From assembly GCF_000600335.2 (NCBI RefSeq), contig NZ_KK088567.1, positions 1-57,669 of the forward strand: a stretch of DNA of 57,669 nt, given 5' to 3'. This DNA comes from Rubellimicrobium mesophilum DSM 19309. GTDB lineage: Bacteria > Pseudomonadota > Alphaproteobacteria > Rhodobacterales > Rhodobacteraceae. The position numbers and the translations under genes are program-made. A model generated the notes under the pieces. The model was not told where the DNA came from. It searched no databases and was given only the letters and a program-made list of their open reading frames with translations. Positions 25,439 through 35,459 of this stretch are shown here, in pieces (position 1 is the stretch's first letter; the number at the start of each line of letters is the position of its first letter).

Positions 25439-26235
25439 GGCAATCGCTCTCCACGGCGTTCCGAATGTGGCCGCCCTCGGGTCCCTGGCATACGGGCGAC
25501 ACAAGGCCGAAGCGGCCCCGATGACGAGCAGCGACAGGCCCTGGCAGATGAAGCGGGCACGGATGATCCACGGCAATCCCTCCAGGCTTCACGCGGCGAC
25601 GGCCTTGGCCTGCGCCAGCTTGGCCTCGGCGCAGCTCTTCGTGTCCCGACTGGACCTCGGACCCTATCTCAATCAGGCCCGCAGCGTTCCCTGGAGCGGG
25701 CTGGCGATGGTGGTGGGGTCGAGCCTTCAGCGCCTCGCGGCCTGAAAGAGCCCTCGCCAACGACTGGCACGCGCTCCGGCGCGACATATGGATGCGGGCC
25801 CAGTCTCCCTCTGCCCGAGGAAGAGGTGCTCGCTCGTGCCGCCCCCGCGCTGGAGGTCACGTCCGTCACTGTGCGGGAACAGGCCACGCACCCGCTCGGG
25901 CCGGCCATTCGACAAGGCCGCGGCCACCACCCGACGAGAGGTCGCCCCGTCGCCACGGCCTGCCAGAAGCGGCAGGGACTCTCACGCTGCCGGACTGATG
26001 GCAGCCCGGGCGAGCGCTGTCCGCTTCGAGCCGATTCGCCTGAACGACGCCCCTAGGCCCCGATCGCGCCCTCCCGCATCAGATCGTCGCGGCGACGGGC
26101 CGAATCGATTTGGAGGACCGCGCCCGGTGACCCGAACGCCGCGAGGCGCGCCCGCGAGGGCGCGGATCATTCGACCGCTCTAGCTGGTGGCCGAAGGACG
26201 TTGGCTCCACCCCTGGTGACCCGCACCCCATGCAG
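25439..26235. other. Gene-free stretch of about 800 bp
   Basis: Several open frames exist on both strands, but they are frame shadows of GC-rich sequence: arginine/proline-rich, without start signals or domain motifs. I see no mobile-element ends or long repeats here. Confidence 0.5.
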
Positions 26236-27084
26236 TCAGACCAACCTGTACTGCTTAGCCTTGTTGCGCAGGAAGGGCAGGCCCCTGTCCATGACCTCCT
26301 CGAAGCTCTCGGCCACGGGGCGCCAGACGGCGAGGCCGTAGCCGATCTCGGGCGGCATGTTGATGAAGCTCTCCATCGCGAGGCCGCCCTTGAAGCCGAT
26401 GGCGGCGAGTGTGGCGAAGACTTCGTCCCAGTCGCAGGTCCCCTCGCCCGGCGTGCCGCGGTCGGACTCGCTCAGGTGGATGTAGCGGAGGTGCTCGCGC
26501 GCATCCAGGATGCCGTTGCCGACGCCCTTCTCCTCGATGTTCATGTGGTAGGTGTCGAGGTGGATGAAGATGTTGTCGGCCCCTACCTTCTCGATCATCC
26601 ACTTGGCCTGCGCGGCCGTGTTGACGAGGTGGTTCTCGTAGCGGTTCACCGGCTCGATGCCGAAGGCGATCCCGAGCTCCCTGGCGTAGCGCGCCGCCGC
26701 CTCCAGCGCACGCGCGATGTTGTCGTACTCCCCAGCGGTGGGCGGCACGCCGGTGCGCTGGCCGATCCCGCCGTAGGTCACGCCCGAGAGCGCCTCGGCG
26801 CCCAAGGCGGCGGTCACCTCCAGCGCCTGCCTGAGATGCTCGATGGCGCCCTCCGGGTTGACGCTGGCCCAGTTGCGCTCGGGCAGGCCGAGCGAGCAGA
26901 CGGCGCGCATCCCGTGCTTCTCCAGCAGCGCGCGGGTATGCGGCGCGTCCACGGCGGGGGCGTTGAGGAGCGCGATCTCGATGAAGTCCATCCCGTAGGC
27001 GCTCGCCGCCGGAATCGTCCGCTCCGCGCCCGCCCGGTCCCAGTTCATGGTCCACATCGAGGTGTGGACGCCAAAGCCTTGCAT
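26236..27084 (-). CDS. Ketose 3-epimerase-type TIM-barrel protein (D-tagatose/D-psicose 3-epimerase family)
   Basis: 282 residues. The order GIEPVNRYE (Glu), FIHLDTYHMNIEE (Asp), YIHLSESDRGTPGEG (His) and LAMESF (Glu) reproduces the metal and proton-transfer residues of the DTE family, with the GxPGEG motif after the histidine. These enzymes interconvert ketoses at C3, or act on L-ribulose and related sugars. It is the last gene of a leftward unit with an ABC importer and an FGGY kinase, so it likely acts on the imported sugar before or after phosphorylation. Confidence 0.87.
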   Translation of the reverse strand: MQGFGVHTSMWTMNWDRAGAERTIPAASAYGMDFIEIALLNAPAVDAPHTRALLEKHGMRAVCSLGLPERNWASVNPEGAIEHLRQALEVTAALGAEALSGVTYGGIGQRTGVPPTAGEYDNIARALEAAARYARELGIAFGIEPVNRYENHLVNTAAQAKWMIEKVGADNIFIHLDTYHMNIEEKGVGNGILDAREHLRYIHLSESDRGTPGEGTCDWDEVFATLAAIGFKGGLAMESFINMPPEIGYGLAVWRPVAESFEEVMDRGLPFLRNKAKQYRLV

Positions 27085-27120
27085 GGTGCTATCCTTGCCT
27101 GTCGATGGGGCGTGACGGAC

Positions 27121-28182
<1,062 letters not shown>

Positions 28183-28238
28183 GAAGGTCTCCGTTCAGGA
28201 CCTCCGGGCCGGATGGGCCGGCCCGGAGGCGGTTCAGG

Positions 28239-29687
28239 TCAGTTCTCGAGCGGCGGCAGGCCGACCGAGGCGCGATAGGCGGCGAGCTGGGTGTCCCGGC
28301 CGAACTCGTCGGTCAGCCGGTTCCACTCCGCCGCGATGTTGTCGAGCGCCGCCTGCGGCTCCTCCTCGCCCGCGAGGGCCTTGGACAGCTCGATCTCGAG
28401 CACCTCAGTGTAGCTGAAGAACCCGGGCAGCCGGAGGTCGAGTGCCACGTTCGGGGCGTCGAGCGAGGCGCGCTGGGCCCCGAGGTAGCTCTGGGCCTCC
28501 TCCGGCGTGAAGATCGACGACCAGGCGTCGAGGTTCTCGTAGTGGGAGAAGCGGTAGGGGTTCACGCCCGAGTTCGCCGTGACGATGGCCTTGCCCGAGA
28601 CCGCGGGGCTGGTCACCTCCTTGACGAAGTCCCAGGCCGCCTCCTGGTTCGCGCTGTCGGCGGGAACGCCGAGCTGCCAGCCGCCGAAGGCCAGGAAGGG
28701 CGAGTGGACCACCTCGGGGAAGGTGTCCCAGGCCTGGGTCTTGGCGTTCCAGATCTCGGTCGAGCCGGGCAGCATCGCCGTGCGGACGGTGTTCTCGGCC
28801 GCGTCGCCGCCCTCGGTCGCGCGCAGCACGCCCGAATCCGCCCAGTCGACGTTCATCGCCACCGTGCCGCCCGCATAGAGCGGACGCACGTCACCCGAGC
28901 CGTTGTTGAGCGCGCCGGGCGGGTTGAAGTCGAGGGCCTTCTTGTACTCCTCCAGGGCGCGCAGCCAGCCCGGGTTGTTGATCTGGGCATCCATCGTCTC
29001 GGGGTCGAAGAACATGGAGCCCGGATAGTTCGGGTTGTTGGTGTAGGCCGCCGCGTGGCTGAAGAAGTACCAGAACTGCTGGCCGCCGCGCTTGTAGGCC
29101 TCGGCGGTGCCGTAGAGGTTCTGGTCGGGCCGTGTGAAGAACTCGGCCTGGTCGAGATACTGCTGCCAGGTCTCGGGCGCGGCGAGGGGGTAGCCGTACT
29201 TCTCCTGGAAGGCGGCCTGCTCCTCGGGGTTGTCGAGGAGGTCGGCACGCAGGTTGAGGAGGTGCATGTCGCCATCCATCGTGGCCGACTTGATCTCCCC
29301 GTTCCAGGTCATCAGCCGCTCGCGGTAGACGGGGTGGATGTCCTCCCAGTCGGAGCCGGCCTGGAGCTCGGCCGGCATCGTGCTGAGGAAGGGCGCGAAG
29401 TCGGGCAGCCAGGCCGGCACGAAGCCGATCACGTCGAAGTCGCCGGTCTGCTGCGACATGGCCGTCAGGAACTTGGGATAGAGCTCGCCGAAGGGGAACT
29501 CCACGACGTTGACGGTGCCGCAGGTCCGGGCCTCCCAGCTCTCGGCGGCGGAGGCGAGCGCCGAGGCGATGGCCGGGCCGTTCTGCGTGGACACGGTCAG
29601 CGTCACGCCGGTGAAATCGGGCTCGCAGGCGAGCGCGGGCCCAGCGATGGCCACGGCCAAGGCCGTGGACAGGTGAAGTCTCGTCAT
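28239..29687 (-). CDS. CUT1 sugar ABC transporter substrate-binding protein
   Basis: 482 residues with a signal peptide (LSTALAVAIAGPALACEPD) and an early cysteine after the cleavage region. The mature part has the periplasmic family-1 fold: TVSTQNGPAIASALASAAESW, LLNLRADLLDNPEEQ, YPLAAPETWQQYLDQAEFF, GGTVAMNVDWADSG, and FLAFGGWQLGVPADS. It lies 17 bases downstream of a permease gene. The ligand is unknown; with the kinase and ketose 3-epimerase a ketose or pentitol/hexose derivative is likely. Confidence 0.9.
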   Translation of the reverse strand: MTRLHLSTALAVAIAGPALACEPDFTGVTLTVSTQNGPAIASALASAAESWEARTCGTVNVVEFPFGELYPKFLTAMSQQTGDFDVIGFVPAWLPDFAPFLSTMPAELQAGSDWEDIHPVYRERLMTWNGEIKSATMDGDMHLLNLRADLLDNPEEQAAFQEKYGYPLAAPETWQQYLDQAEFFTRPDQNLYGTAEAYKRGGQQFWYFFSHAAAYTNNPNYPGSMFFDPETMDAQINNPGWLRALEEYKKALDFNPPGALNNGSGDVRPLYAGGTVAMNVDWADSGVLRATEGGDAAENTVRTAMLPGSTEIWNAKTQAWDTFPEVVHSPFLAFGGWQLGVPADSANQEAAWDFVKEVTSPAVSGKAIVTANSGVNPYRFSHYENLDAWSSIFTPEEAQSYLGAQRASLDAPNVALDLRLPGFFSYTEVLEIELSKALAGEEEPQAALDNIAAEWNRLTDEFGRDTQLAAYRASVGLPPLEN

Positions 29688-29703
29688 GTTCGTCCTCCCT
29701 TGT

Positions 29704-30720
29704 TTATTTTATCGAACCGGTAAGAAGCCCCGACCGCATCATGCGGCCGAGGATCGTCGCCACCACGACCATGGGCGCGATGGAGAACAGGGCCGCGACC
29801 GCGATGGCCCACCATTCGTCCCCCCGGCTCGAGTTCTGGCCGGCCAGCAGGATCGGAAGGGTCTGCCATTTGCCCGAGGTCAGGAGCAGCGCGAACAGGA
29901 ACTCGTTCCAGATGAAGGCGAGCACGATCATCGAGGTCGCCACGAGGCCCGGCCGGGCCATCGGCAGCACGACCCCGAAGAAGATGCGGAAGCGCCCGAT
30001 GTTGTCGACGAGGGCGGCCTCCTCGACCTCGACCGGCACCGTCGCCAGGAAATCGCGCATGAGCCAGACCGCGAAGGGCAGCCCGAAGGCGGTGTAGGCC
30101 AGCACGAGGCCCGGGAAGCTGTCGGTGAGCCGCAACCCGAGCTTGTTGACCTCGGTGTAGAGCAAGTAGAGCGCGAAGGCCGAGACGATGGGCGGGAAGA
30201 TGCGCTGCGAGACGAACCAGAACGTGACGTCGTCGTTGCCCATCACCGGCCCCGGGAGCGGCAGCCGGTTGGCCAGCACCGAGACGACGAGCGCCACGAC
30301 CAGCACGATCCCCAGCGCATAGGGCACCCGCATTCCCCAGAGGCCGTGCAGAAGCAGGAAGCCCCCGATCGCGATGATCGCGAAGATCACGCCTGCCAGG
30401 AGGCGGATTCGGAACTCGAACCGCACCAGGGCATAGGCGGCCATGGCGCCGAGGAGCACGGCGAGCGCGGTCGCGGTGATCGACACGAGCACCGAGCTGA
30501 CGATCGGCGCCCAGAAGTCGCCCCGGAGGCCCGCGAAGGCGTCGCGGAAGGCCTGGAGCGTCGGCTGGAAGTCCACCCAGGGGATATAGGTCGGCCCCTG
30601 GCTCACTGCGAGGGGCGGCTTGAAGGCCGTGACCAGCACGAAATAGAGCGGAAAGATCGAGAGGAAGAACCACAGGAGCGCCAGGACGAGCCCCGTGCGG
30701 CGATAGCCCCGCCCCTCCAT
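29704..30720 (-). CDS. CUT1 sugar ABC transporter permease with an enlarged middle loop
   Basis: 338 residues; ATG overlaps the stop of the first permease (TGATG). The EAA loop is PVEVEEAALVDNIGRFRIFFGVVLPM. Most CUT1 permeases of this type have ~280 residues. The excess is an insert of ~60 residues (about 105-165) holding two additional hydrophobic segments (LLAGVIFAIIAIGGFLLLHG, ALGIVLVVALVVSVLA) before the conserved SQRIFPPI. With 30720-31607 it forms the import channel. Confidence 0.88.
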   Translation of the reverse strand: MEGRGYRRTGLVLALLWFFLSIFPLYFVLVTAFKPPLAVSQGPTYIPWVDFQPTLQAFRDAFAGLRGDFWAPIVSSVLVSITATALAVLLGAMAAYALVRFEFRIRLLAGVIFAIIAIGGFLLLHGLWGMRVPYALGIVLVVALVVSVLANRLPLPGPVMGNDDVTFWFVSQRIFPPIVSAFALYLLYTEVNKLGLRLTDSFPGLVLAYTAFGLPFAVWLMRDFLATVPVEVEEAALVDNIGRFRIFFGVVLPMARPGLVATSMIVLAFIWNEFLFALLLTSGKWQTLPILLAGQNSSRGDEWWAIAVAALFSIAPMVVVATILGRMMRSGLLTGSIK

Positions 30721-31607
30721 CACGCGTATCTCCGGGTGAGGCGCTGCGCGAGCGCGAGGTAGATCGTCCCGAACACGACGACGACCACGAGGAAGGTGAA
30801 GCTCAGCGCAGAGGTCATCCCGATGTTGAACTTCTTGAAGCCCTCGTTGTAGGCGAAGAGCGTCAGCGTCTCGGTCGAGATGCCGGGCCCGCCGCCGGTC
30901 AGCACGAAGACCGTGTCGATGACCTTGAACCCCTCGATCAGCCGGATGAACACCACGGCGACCGAGATCGGCAGCAGCATCGGGAACGTGATGTCGCGGA
31001 AGCGGCGCCAGGCCGAGATGTTGTCCACCCGCGCGGCCTCGAACACTTCCTGTGGCAGGCTCTGGAGCCCGGCGAGCATCAGCAGCGTGACGAAGGGCGT
31101 CCACTGCCAGACCTCGACGATGATGAGCACCGCCATCGCAAGGTTGGGCTCGGTCAGGAAGGGCACGTTGCCGACCCCGATCGCGCGCATGAGGTCGTTC
31201 ACCGGACCCAGGTAGGGGTGAAAGATCATCCGCGCGATCAGCGCCACGCCCACGGGGGCGAGGAACATCGGCAGGAGGAAGGTCACGCGGTACAGCGACG
31301 ACCCCGGCACGTTGTGGTGCAGCGCCAGCGCCAGCGCGAACCCCAGGACGTACTGGAGGATCACCGACAGGACGGTGATGACGGCCGTGGTCCACATCGA
31401 GCCCCAGAAGCGGGCCGACTGCAGGATCTCGGCGTAGTTCTGGACCCCTACGAAGCGCGGCGGCGTCGGAGGCACGATGCGCATCGTCTGGAAGCTGACG
31501 GTGAGCGCGTAGATCAGCGGGAACAGTGAGATCAGCAGGACCAGGAGGAACGCCGGCCACAGGAAGGCGTGCTTGATCCGGTCACGACGCGCGGCTGCGG
31601 CTGTCAT
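30720..31607 (-). CDS. CUT1 sugar ABC transporter permease
   Basis: 295 residues from the ATG at 31605-31607, which has GGGGGGAG at good spacing; 20 more codons upstream are open but lack a ribosome site. Six membrane segments and the EAA loop PQEVFEAARVDNISAWRRFRDITFPM. It starts 144 bases after the kinase gene and is probably transcribed with it. Confidence 0.88.
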   Translation of the reverse strand: MTAAAARRDRIKHAFLWPAFLLVLLISLFPLIYALTVSFQTMRIVPPTPPRFVGVQNYAEILQSARFWGSMWTTAVITVLSVILQYVLGFALALALHHNVPGSSLYRVTFLLPMFLAPVGVALIARMIFHPYLGPVNDLMRAIGVGNVPFLTEPNLAMAVLIIVEVWQWTPFVTLLMLAGLQSLPQEVFEAARVDNISAWRRFRDITFPMLLPISVAVVFIRLIEGFKVIDTVFVLTGGGPGISTETLTLFAYNEGFKKFNIGMTSALSFTFLVVVVVFGTIYLALAQRLTRRYA

Positions 31608-31751
31608 GCGATCTCCCCCCGGTCGACGATGCGCCAGCGACGTCGCCCGTTCAAGCGCCAAGGCCATCCGGTCCAGGTCATGCCGACCACTCTCACGCCG
31701 AAGCCCCGCGAACGCGGCCGCAACGATGTCCGGGGCTCAGGGGCCAAGGCG

Positions 31752-33260
31752 TCATCGCGGTCCCCCAGCCAGGCGATCGAGGTCGTCGTAGAGGTCCTGG
31801 GAATGCTGGTGGATCCTGTCGAAGACGGGCTGCATGTCGGCGTAGCGGTCGGCCCAGGCCGGGTCGGGCCGGACCTCGCGGGCGTGGCGCACGGTGCGGG
31901 CGGCGGCCTCGGGCAGGTCCCGGGCCCGCCCCAGCGTCACCTCGCAGAGCGTCGCGCAGCCGACGAGGCCGCATTCCGGCTCCTCCGGGATGAGGATGGG
32001 ACGGCCGTAGATCGCGGCCTTGATGCGGAGCCACAGGTCGGCCTTGGCGCCGCCGCCGCTGGCGACCAGCGCCTCGGGCCGGGTGCCGGTCGCCTCCTCC
32101 ATGACGCGCAGGTGCCGGTTCACGGCGAAGCCCACGCCCTCCAGCACCGCCCGGTGAAGGTGGGACAGGCCATGCCCGGCCGCGAGGCCGAAGAACTGCG
32201 CCCGGCTGTTGCGATGCGCGCCGAGCCTCTCGCCCGTCAGGTAGGGCAGGAAGAAGAGCGCGTCGGACCCCGGCGGAGCGGATTCGGCCAGCGCCACGAT
32301 CTCGGCATAGTCGAGGTCGTTGGCGTGGAAGGCCCGGCGCGCCCAACGGGCCGCGTCGCCGCCGGACTCCAGGAGGACGAAGGCCCCCCAGTTGCCCTCG
32401 GGCGTGCCGACATTGCTTATCTCGGGGTCGAGGATCGGCCGCTCCGCGATCAGCGTCACGATGCAGGAGGTCCCCGCCACCTCGGACGCCATGCCGGGCC
32501 GGCACACGCCCGAGCCCAGCAGCGCCACCGGGTAGTCCGCCCCGCCCACGAGCACCGGCGTGCCCCGAGGAAGGCCCGTGGCCCGTGCCGCGCCCGCGGT
32601 GACGGACCCCAGGATCTCAGTCGGCAGGCGGATCGGCGGGAGCTTGGAGCCATCGAGCCCCAGCCGGTCGAGCATCCTGGCGGACCACCGACCCGTCGCG
32701 GCGTCCATCAGGAAGGAGCAGGCCGCGTCGGTCCAGTCCATGGCCCGCTCGCCGGTCAGGCAGAGGTTCACGTAATCCTTGGGCATCAGGACGTGGGTCG
32801 TCCGTTCCCAGGCCTCGGGGTCGTGGTCGCGGAGCCACTGCAGCTTGAAGGCGGGCCAGGCCGGCGTGGGCGGATTGGCCGTCATGGAGAGCCAGTCGTC
32901 GAGGCTCTCCTCGGATTCGAAACGGCGCACGTAGTCGAGCGTGCGCTTGTCGTTCCAGAGCGGAACGGCCTCGCGCGTTGGGCGCCCCTCCGCATCCACG
33001 AGCACGGTGCCGTGCATCTGCCCGCAGGCGGCGACCGCCTGGATGCGCCAGCCCTTCGCGCGGGCCTCGGCGGTCACGTCACGGAGAGCACCGCAGGCGG
33101 CGGCCCACCAGTCGGCCGGACGTTGCTCGGACCAGCCGTAGGCGGGCACGATCTGATCGTAGGCACGTGCGGCAACCGTCAGCACACGGCCGTCAGGGGA
33201 CATCGCGGCCGCGCGGGTCGATCCCGTGCCGACATCGAGGGCGACGGTGCAGTCCATCAT
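31752..33260 (-). CDS. FGGY-family carbohydrate kinase (xylulokinase-like)
   Basis: 502 residues. The start is at one of two tandem ATGs (33260 or 33257), since the FGGY N-terminus CTVALDVGTGSTRAAAMS begins there. QMHGTVLVDAEGRPTREAVPLWNDKRT matches the xylulokinase-type substrate region; the ATP side shows GGADYPVALLGSGV, FLPYLTGERLGAHRN and ASGGGAKADLWLRIKA. It phosphorylates a ketose or polyol. First gene of the leftward sugar unit, divergent from the cupin isomerase operon across a region with two RpiR-type palindromes. Confidence 0.88.
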   Translation of the reverse strand: MMDCTVALDVGTGSTRAAAMSPDGRVLTVAARAYDQIVPAYGWSEQRPADWWAAACGALRDVTAEARAKGWRIQAVAACGQMHGTVLVDAEGRPTREAVPLWNDKRTLDYVRRFESEESLDDWLSMTANPPTPAWPAFKLQWLRDHDPEAWERTTHVLMPKDYVNLCLTGERAMDWTDAACSFLMDAATGRWSARMLDRLGLDGSKLPPIRLPTEILGSVTAGAARATGLPRGTPVLVGGADYPVALLGSGVCRPGMASEVAGTSCIVTLIAERPILDPEISNVGTPEGNWGAFVLLESGGDAARWARRAFHANDLDYAEIVALAESAPPGSDALFFLPYLTGERLGAHRNSRAQFFGLAAGHGLSHLHRAVLEGVGFAVNRHLRVMEEATGTRPEALVASGGGAKADLWLRIKAAIYGRPILIPEEPECGLVGCATLCEVTLGRARDLPEAAARTVRHAREVRPDPAWADRYADMQPVFDRIHQHSQDLYDDLDRLAGGPR

Positions 33261-33447
33261 GCCCGTCCGCCACCGCGGCGGGCGTCCCGAACCGAGGAAA
33301 TCGTTCCCCGGCTCCCGAACCGCCCGGCGACCGGGATCGGGCAAAGGCACCGCGCTCCGGGTGCATCAACGTCCCCTCGGCCCACCAACACACCTCCCCG
33401 CGCCCCGCCATGGGAGCGACGGCCGGTTCGTTGCCGGCCGACATCTT

Positions 33448-33462
33448 TGTAGGCTAAATACA
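33448..33462. promoter_or_regulatory. RpiR-type operator candidate, weaker copy
   Basis: TGTAGGCTAAATACA: same TGTA-N7-TACA layout and length as the perfect palindrome 116 bases to the right. It lies nearer the leftward kinase gene and may serve that promoter. Confidence 0.5.
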
Positions 33463-33563
33463 GGAAATCTACCCGTCAACTCTGATTGCAGTCATCCGTC
33501 CGACCATGTCGCCATAATGGTCCTTGATGGAGGGCCTGCTCTTGGGGCATACCGGCAGCTATA

Positions 33564-33578
33564 TGTAGTAATACTACA
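33564..33578. promoter_or_regulatory. RpiR-type operator candidate, perfect palindrome
   Basis: TGTAGTA-A-TACTACA is an exact 15-bp inverted repeat, 21 bases before the cupin isomerase ATG. TGTAGT...ACTACA dyads are typical of HexR and other RpiR-family regulators, and this operon ends with an RpiR-family gene. Autoregulation of both directions is the inference. Confidence 0.7.
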
Positions 33579-33599
33579 AAAATGTCAGGTGAGGATCAC

Positions 33600-34226
33600 A
33601 TGACCCTTCAGGAACCCCGACTCTGCCAGGTGTCGGTGGGCGCTGGTCTCCTGGGCAACGCGGACGGCCATTACCAGAAGCGATTCTCCGACCTCCGCGG
33701 GCTCTATGCCGATTCGGCCGCCTTCGGGCGCCTGCTCGAGGAGAGGGGCCAGGAGGTGGCCTACGAGGTGACGTCCTACACCCCCGGCTCCCGCGTCAGC
33801 GACCTCATCCTCGGCGTCACGCGCATGGAGCCCGGCAAGGTGGGCGACGAATACTTCCTGACCCGGGGTCACATCCATGCCCGGGGAGACCGTCCCGAGA
33901 TCTATTACGGCCAGGCGGGGCATGGGCTGATGCAGATGGAGAGCCCGGACGGCGAGGTCCGCATCCTCGGGATCGGCCCGCAGAGCATCTGCTACGTGCC
34001 GCCCTTCTGGATCCATCGCAGCGTCAACCTCGGCCCGACCGACCTCGTGATGATGTTCGCCTATCCAGCTGATTCCGGGCAGGACTACGGCATCATCGAG
34101 CGTTCCGGCGGGATGCGGGTCCGCATCCTCGACGACGGGCAAGGGGGCTGGAAGCAGGTCGAGAATCCGGCCTGGCAGCCCCGCTCGGCCTCCGAGATCG
34201 CGGCCATCCTGGGAGGCGCGGCATGA
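33600..34226 (+). CDS. Cupin-type sugar-phosphate isomerase (archaeal glucose-6-phosphate isomerase family)
   Basis: 208 residues; start at the ATG after GAGGATCAC, six codons inside a longer frame that would begin next to the operator. The cupin metal motif is present: GHIHARGDRPEIYYG (His, His, Glu) and VPPFWIHRSVN (His), with MEPGKVGDEYFLTRG before it. Archaeal GPIs interconvert glucose 6-phosphate and fructose 6-phosphate; relatives in sugar operons act on other aldose/ketose phosphates. First gene of a rightward five-enzyme operon. Confidence 0.82.
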   Translation: MTLQEPRLCQVSVGAGLLGNADGHYQKRFSDLRGLYADSAAFGRLLEERGQEVAYEVTSYTPGSRVSDLILGVTRMEPGKVGDEYFLTRGHIHARGDRPEIYYGQAGHGLMQMESPDGEVRILGIGPQSICYVPPFWIHRSVNLGPTDLVMMFAYPADSGQDYGIIERSGGMRVRILDDGQGGWKQVENPAWQPRSASEIAAILGGAA

Positions 34227-34510
34227 GCGCGCCCTTCGATGCCCTGGCCGGGATCGCGGTCGTCCCGGTCATCGCCATCGAGAGCGTCGACCATGAGGTG
34301 CCGCTGGCCGACGCCCTGCTGGAGGGCGGCCTCCCCACCGCCGAGATCACGTTCCGGACCGCAGCCGCGGCCGAGGTGCTGGCCCGGCTGCGGGACCGCA
34401 GGCCCGAGCTCCTCCTTGGGGCCGGCGGCCTCCGCCACGGCCGGGTCGAAGCCGGGCGCGAGTCCGTAGACCGCGTCGCCCTCGCCCGCGCCAGGGAGCT
34501 CCGCTCATGA
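34223..34510 (+). pseudogene. KDPG/KHG aldolase, truncated by internal loss
   Basis: 95 residues against a usual ~210. It starts correctly (ATGA overlap with the cupin gene) and shows the first third of the fold: VVPVIAIESVDHEVPLADAL, GGLPTAEITFRTAAAAEVL (with the catalytic Glu), RPELLLGAG. After that the expected barrel strands are gone, including the Schiff-base lysine segment and the phosphate-binding glycines. A short unrelated-looking tail follows and overlaps the next gene. An intact version would cleave a 2-keto-3-deoxy sugar acid phosphate. The junction is clean and in frame with the ends, so deletion in the organism or in the assembly are both possible. Confidence 0.75.
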
Positions 34511-35454
34511 CCTACGTCCCCTGCGACCGTCCCACGCTGCACTTCATCGGCGTGACGACGTCCAAGAGCAGCATCATGAAGGTCTTTCCGGCCTGGGCCG
34601 AGGCCCTTGGGCTGGGCGACGCCGCGATCCGGGGCATCGACTTCGCCCCCCATTCGGACCCGGCCGCCTACCGCGAGGCCGTGGCCTTCATCCGGGACGA
34701 TCCCATGTCCCAGGGCGCGCTCGTCACCACCCACAAGATCGACCTCTTCCATGCATGCCGGGACATGTTCGACGAGGTCGACCACTTCGCCGACCTGATG
34801 GGCGAGACCTCCTGCCTCTTCAAGCGGGGCGGCAGGCTGGCCTGCCACGCCAAGGACCCGATCAGCTCGGGGCTGGCCATCGACGGCTTCCTCGCGCCCG
34901 ATCACTTCGCGCGGACCGGCGGCGAGGTGCTGTCCATGGGGGCCGGAGGATCGACCATCGCCCTGACCTGGCACCTGATGCAGGCGCGCCGGGACCGGCC
35001 CTCACGCATCCTTGTGACGAACCGCTCGCAGCCCCGGCTGGACGAGATCCGGCACATCCACGAGCGGATCGGCAGCGACATCCCGGTCGGCTACGTCCTC
35101 GCGCCCGAGCCGGAGGCGAACGACCGGGTGCTTGAGGGGCTGCGTCCCGGGTCCCTGGTCATCAACGCGACGGGACTGGGCAAGGACGCGCCGGGCTCGC
35201 CGCTGACGGACGCCGGGCGGTTCCCCGAGGGCGGCGTGGCCTGGGACCTGAACTACCGGGGCGATCTCGTCTTCCTGCGGCAGGCCCGGGCGCAGGCGGC
35301 CGACCAGGGCCTCCAGGTCGAGGATGGCTGGACCTACTTCATCCACGGCTGGACCCAGGTCATCGCCGAGGTCTTCGGCGTCGCCATCGACACCGGGGCC
35401 GAGAGCATCGCGGAGCTGACGCGCATCGCGAACGCAGCGGCCAAGGCGCCGTGA
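34507..35454 (+). CDS. Shikimate-dehydrogenase-like (AroE family) oxidoreductase
   Basis: 315 residues, overlapping its neighbours by ATGA and GTGA. The substrate half carries HFIGVTTSKSSIMKVFPAW and GALVTTHKIDLF, where the lysine matches the AroE catalytic Lys; the cofactor half has SMGAGGSTIALTW, VTNRSQPRLDEI and INATGLGKDAPGSPL. True AroE enzymes are shorter (~270) and sit in other contexts. Here a sugar-operon setting suggests a polyhydroxy keto acid or similar substrate instead of shikimate. Confidence 0.78.
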   Translation: MTYVPCDRPTLHFIGVTTSKSSIMKVFPAWAEALGLGDAAIRGIDFAPHSDPAAYREAVAFIRDDPMSQGALVTTHKIDLFHACRDMFDEVDHFADLMGETSCLFKRGGRLACHAKDPISSGLAIDGFLAPDHFARTGGEVLSMGAGGSTIALTWHLMQARRDRPSRILVTNRSQPRLDEIRHIHERIGSDIPVGYVLAPEPEANDRVLEGLRPGSLVINATGLGKDAPGSPLTDAGRFPEGGVAWDLNYRGDLVFLRQARAQAADQGLQVEDGWTYFIHGWTQVIAEVFGVAIDTGAESIAELTRIANAAAKAP

Positions 35455-35459
35455 CCGCC

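Noticed and set aside
25157..25576. Leftward frame beginning PWIIRARFICQGLSLLVIGAA
   Set aside because: A single hydrophobic segment, then a charged shadow sequence running into the cold-shock gene; no support as a gene.
31646..31659. CCCGTTCAAGCGCC as a fourth AraC-regulon motif near the sugar permease
   Set aside because: Only the CGTTCAAGCGC core matches, the orientation is opposite to that of the other copies relative to the gene, and the flanking bases differ.
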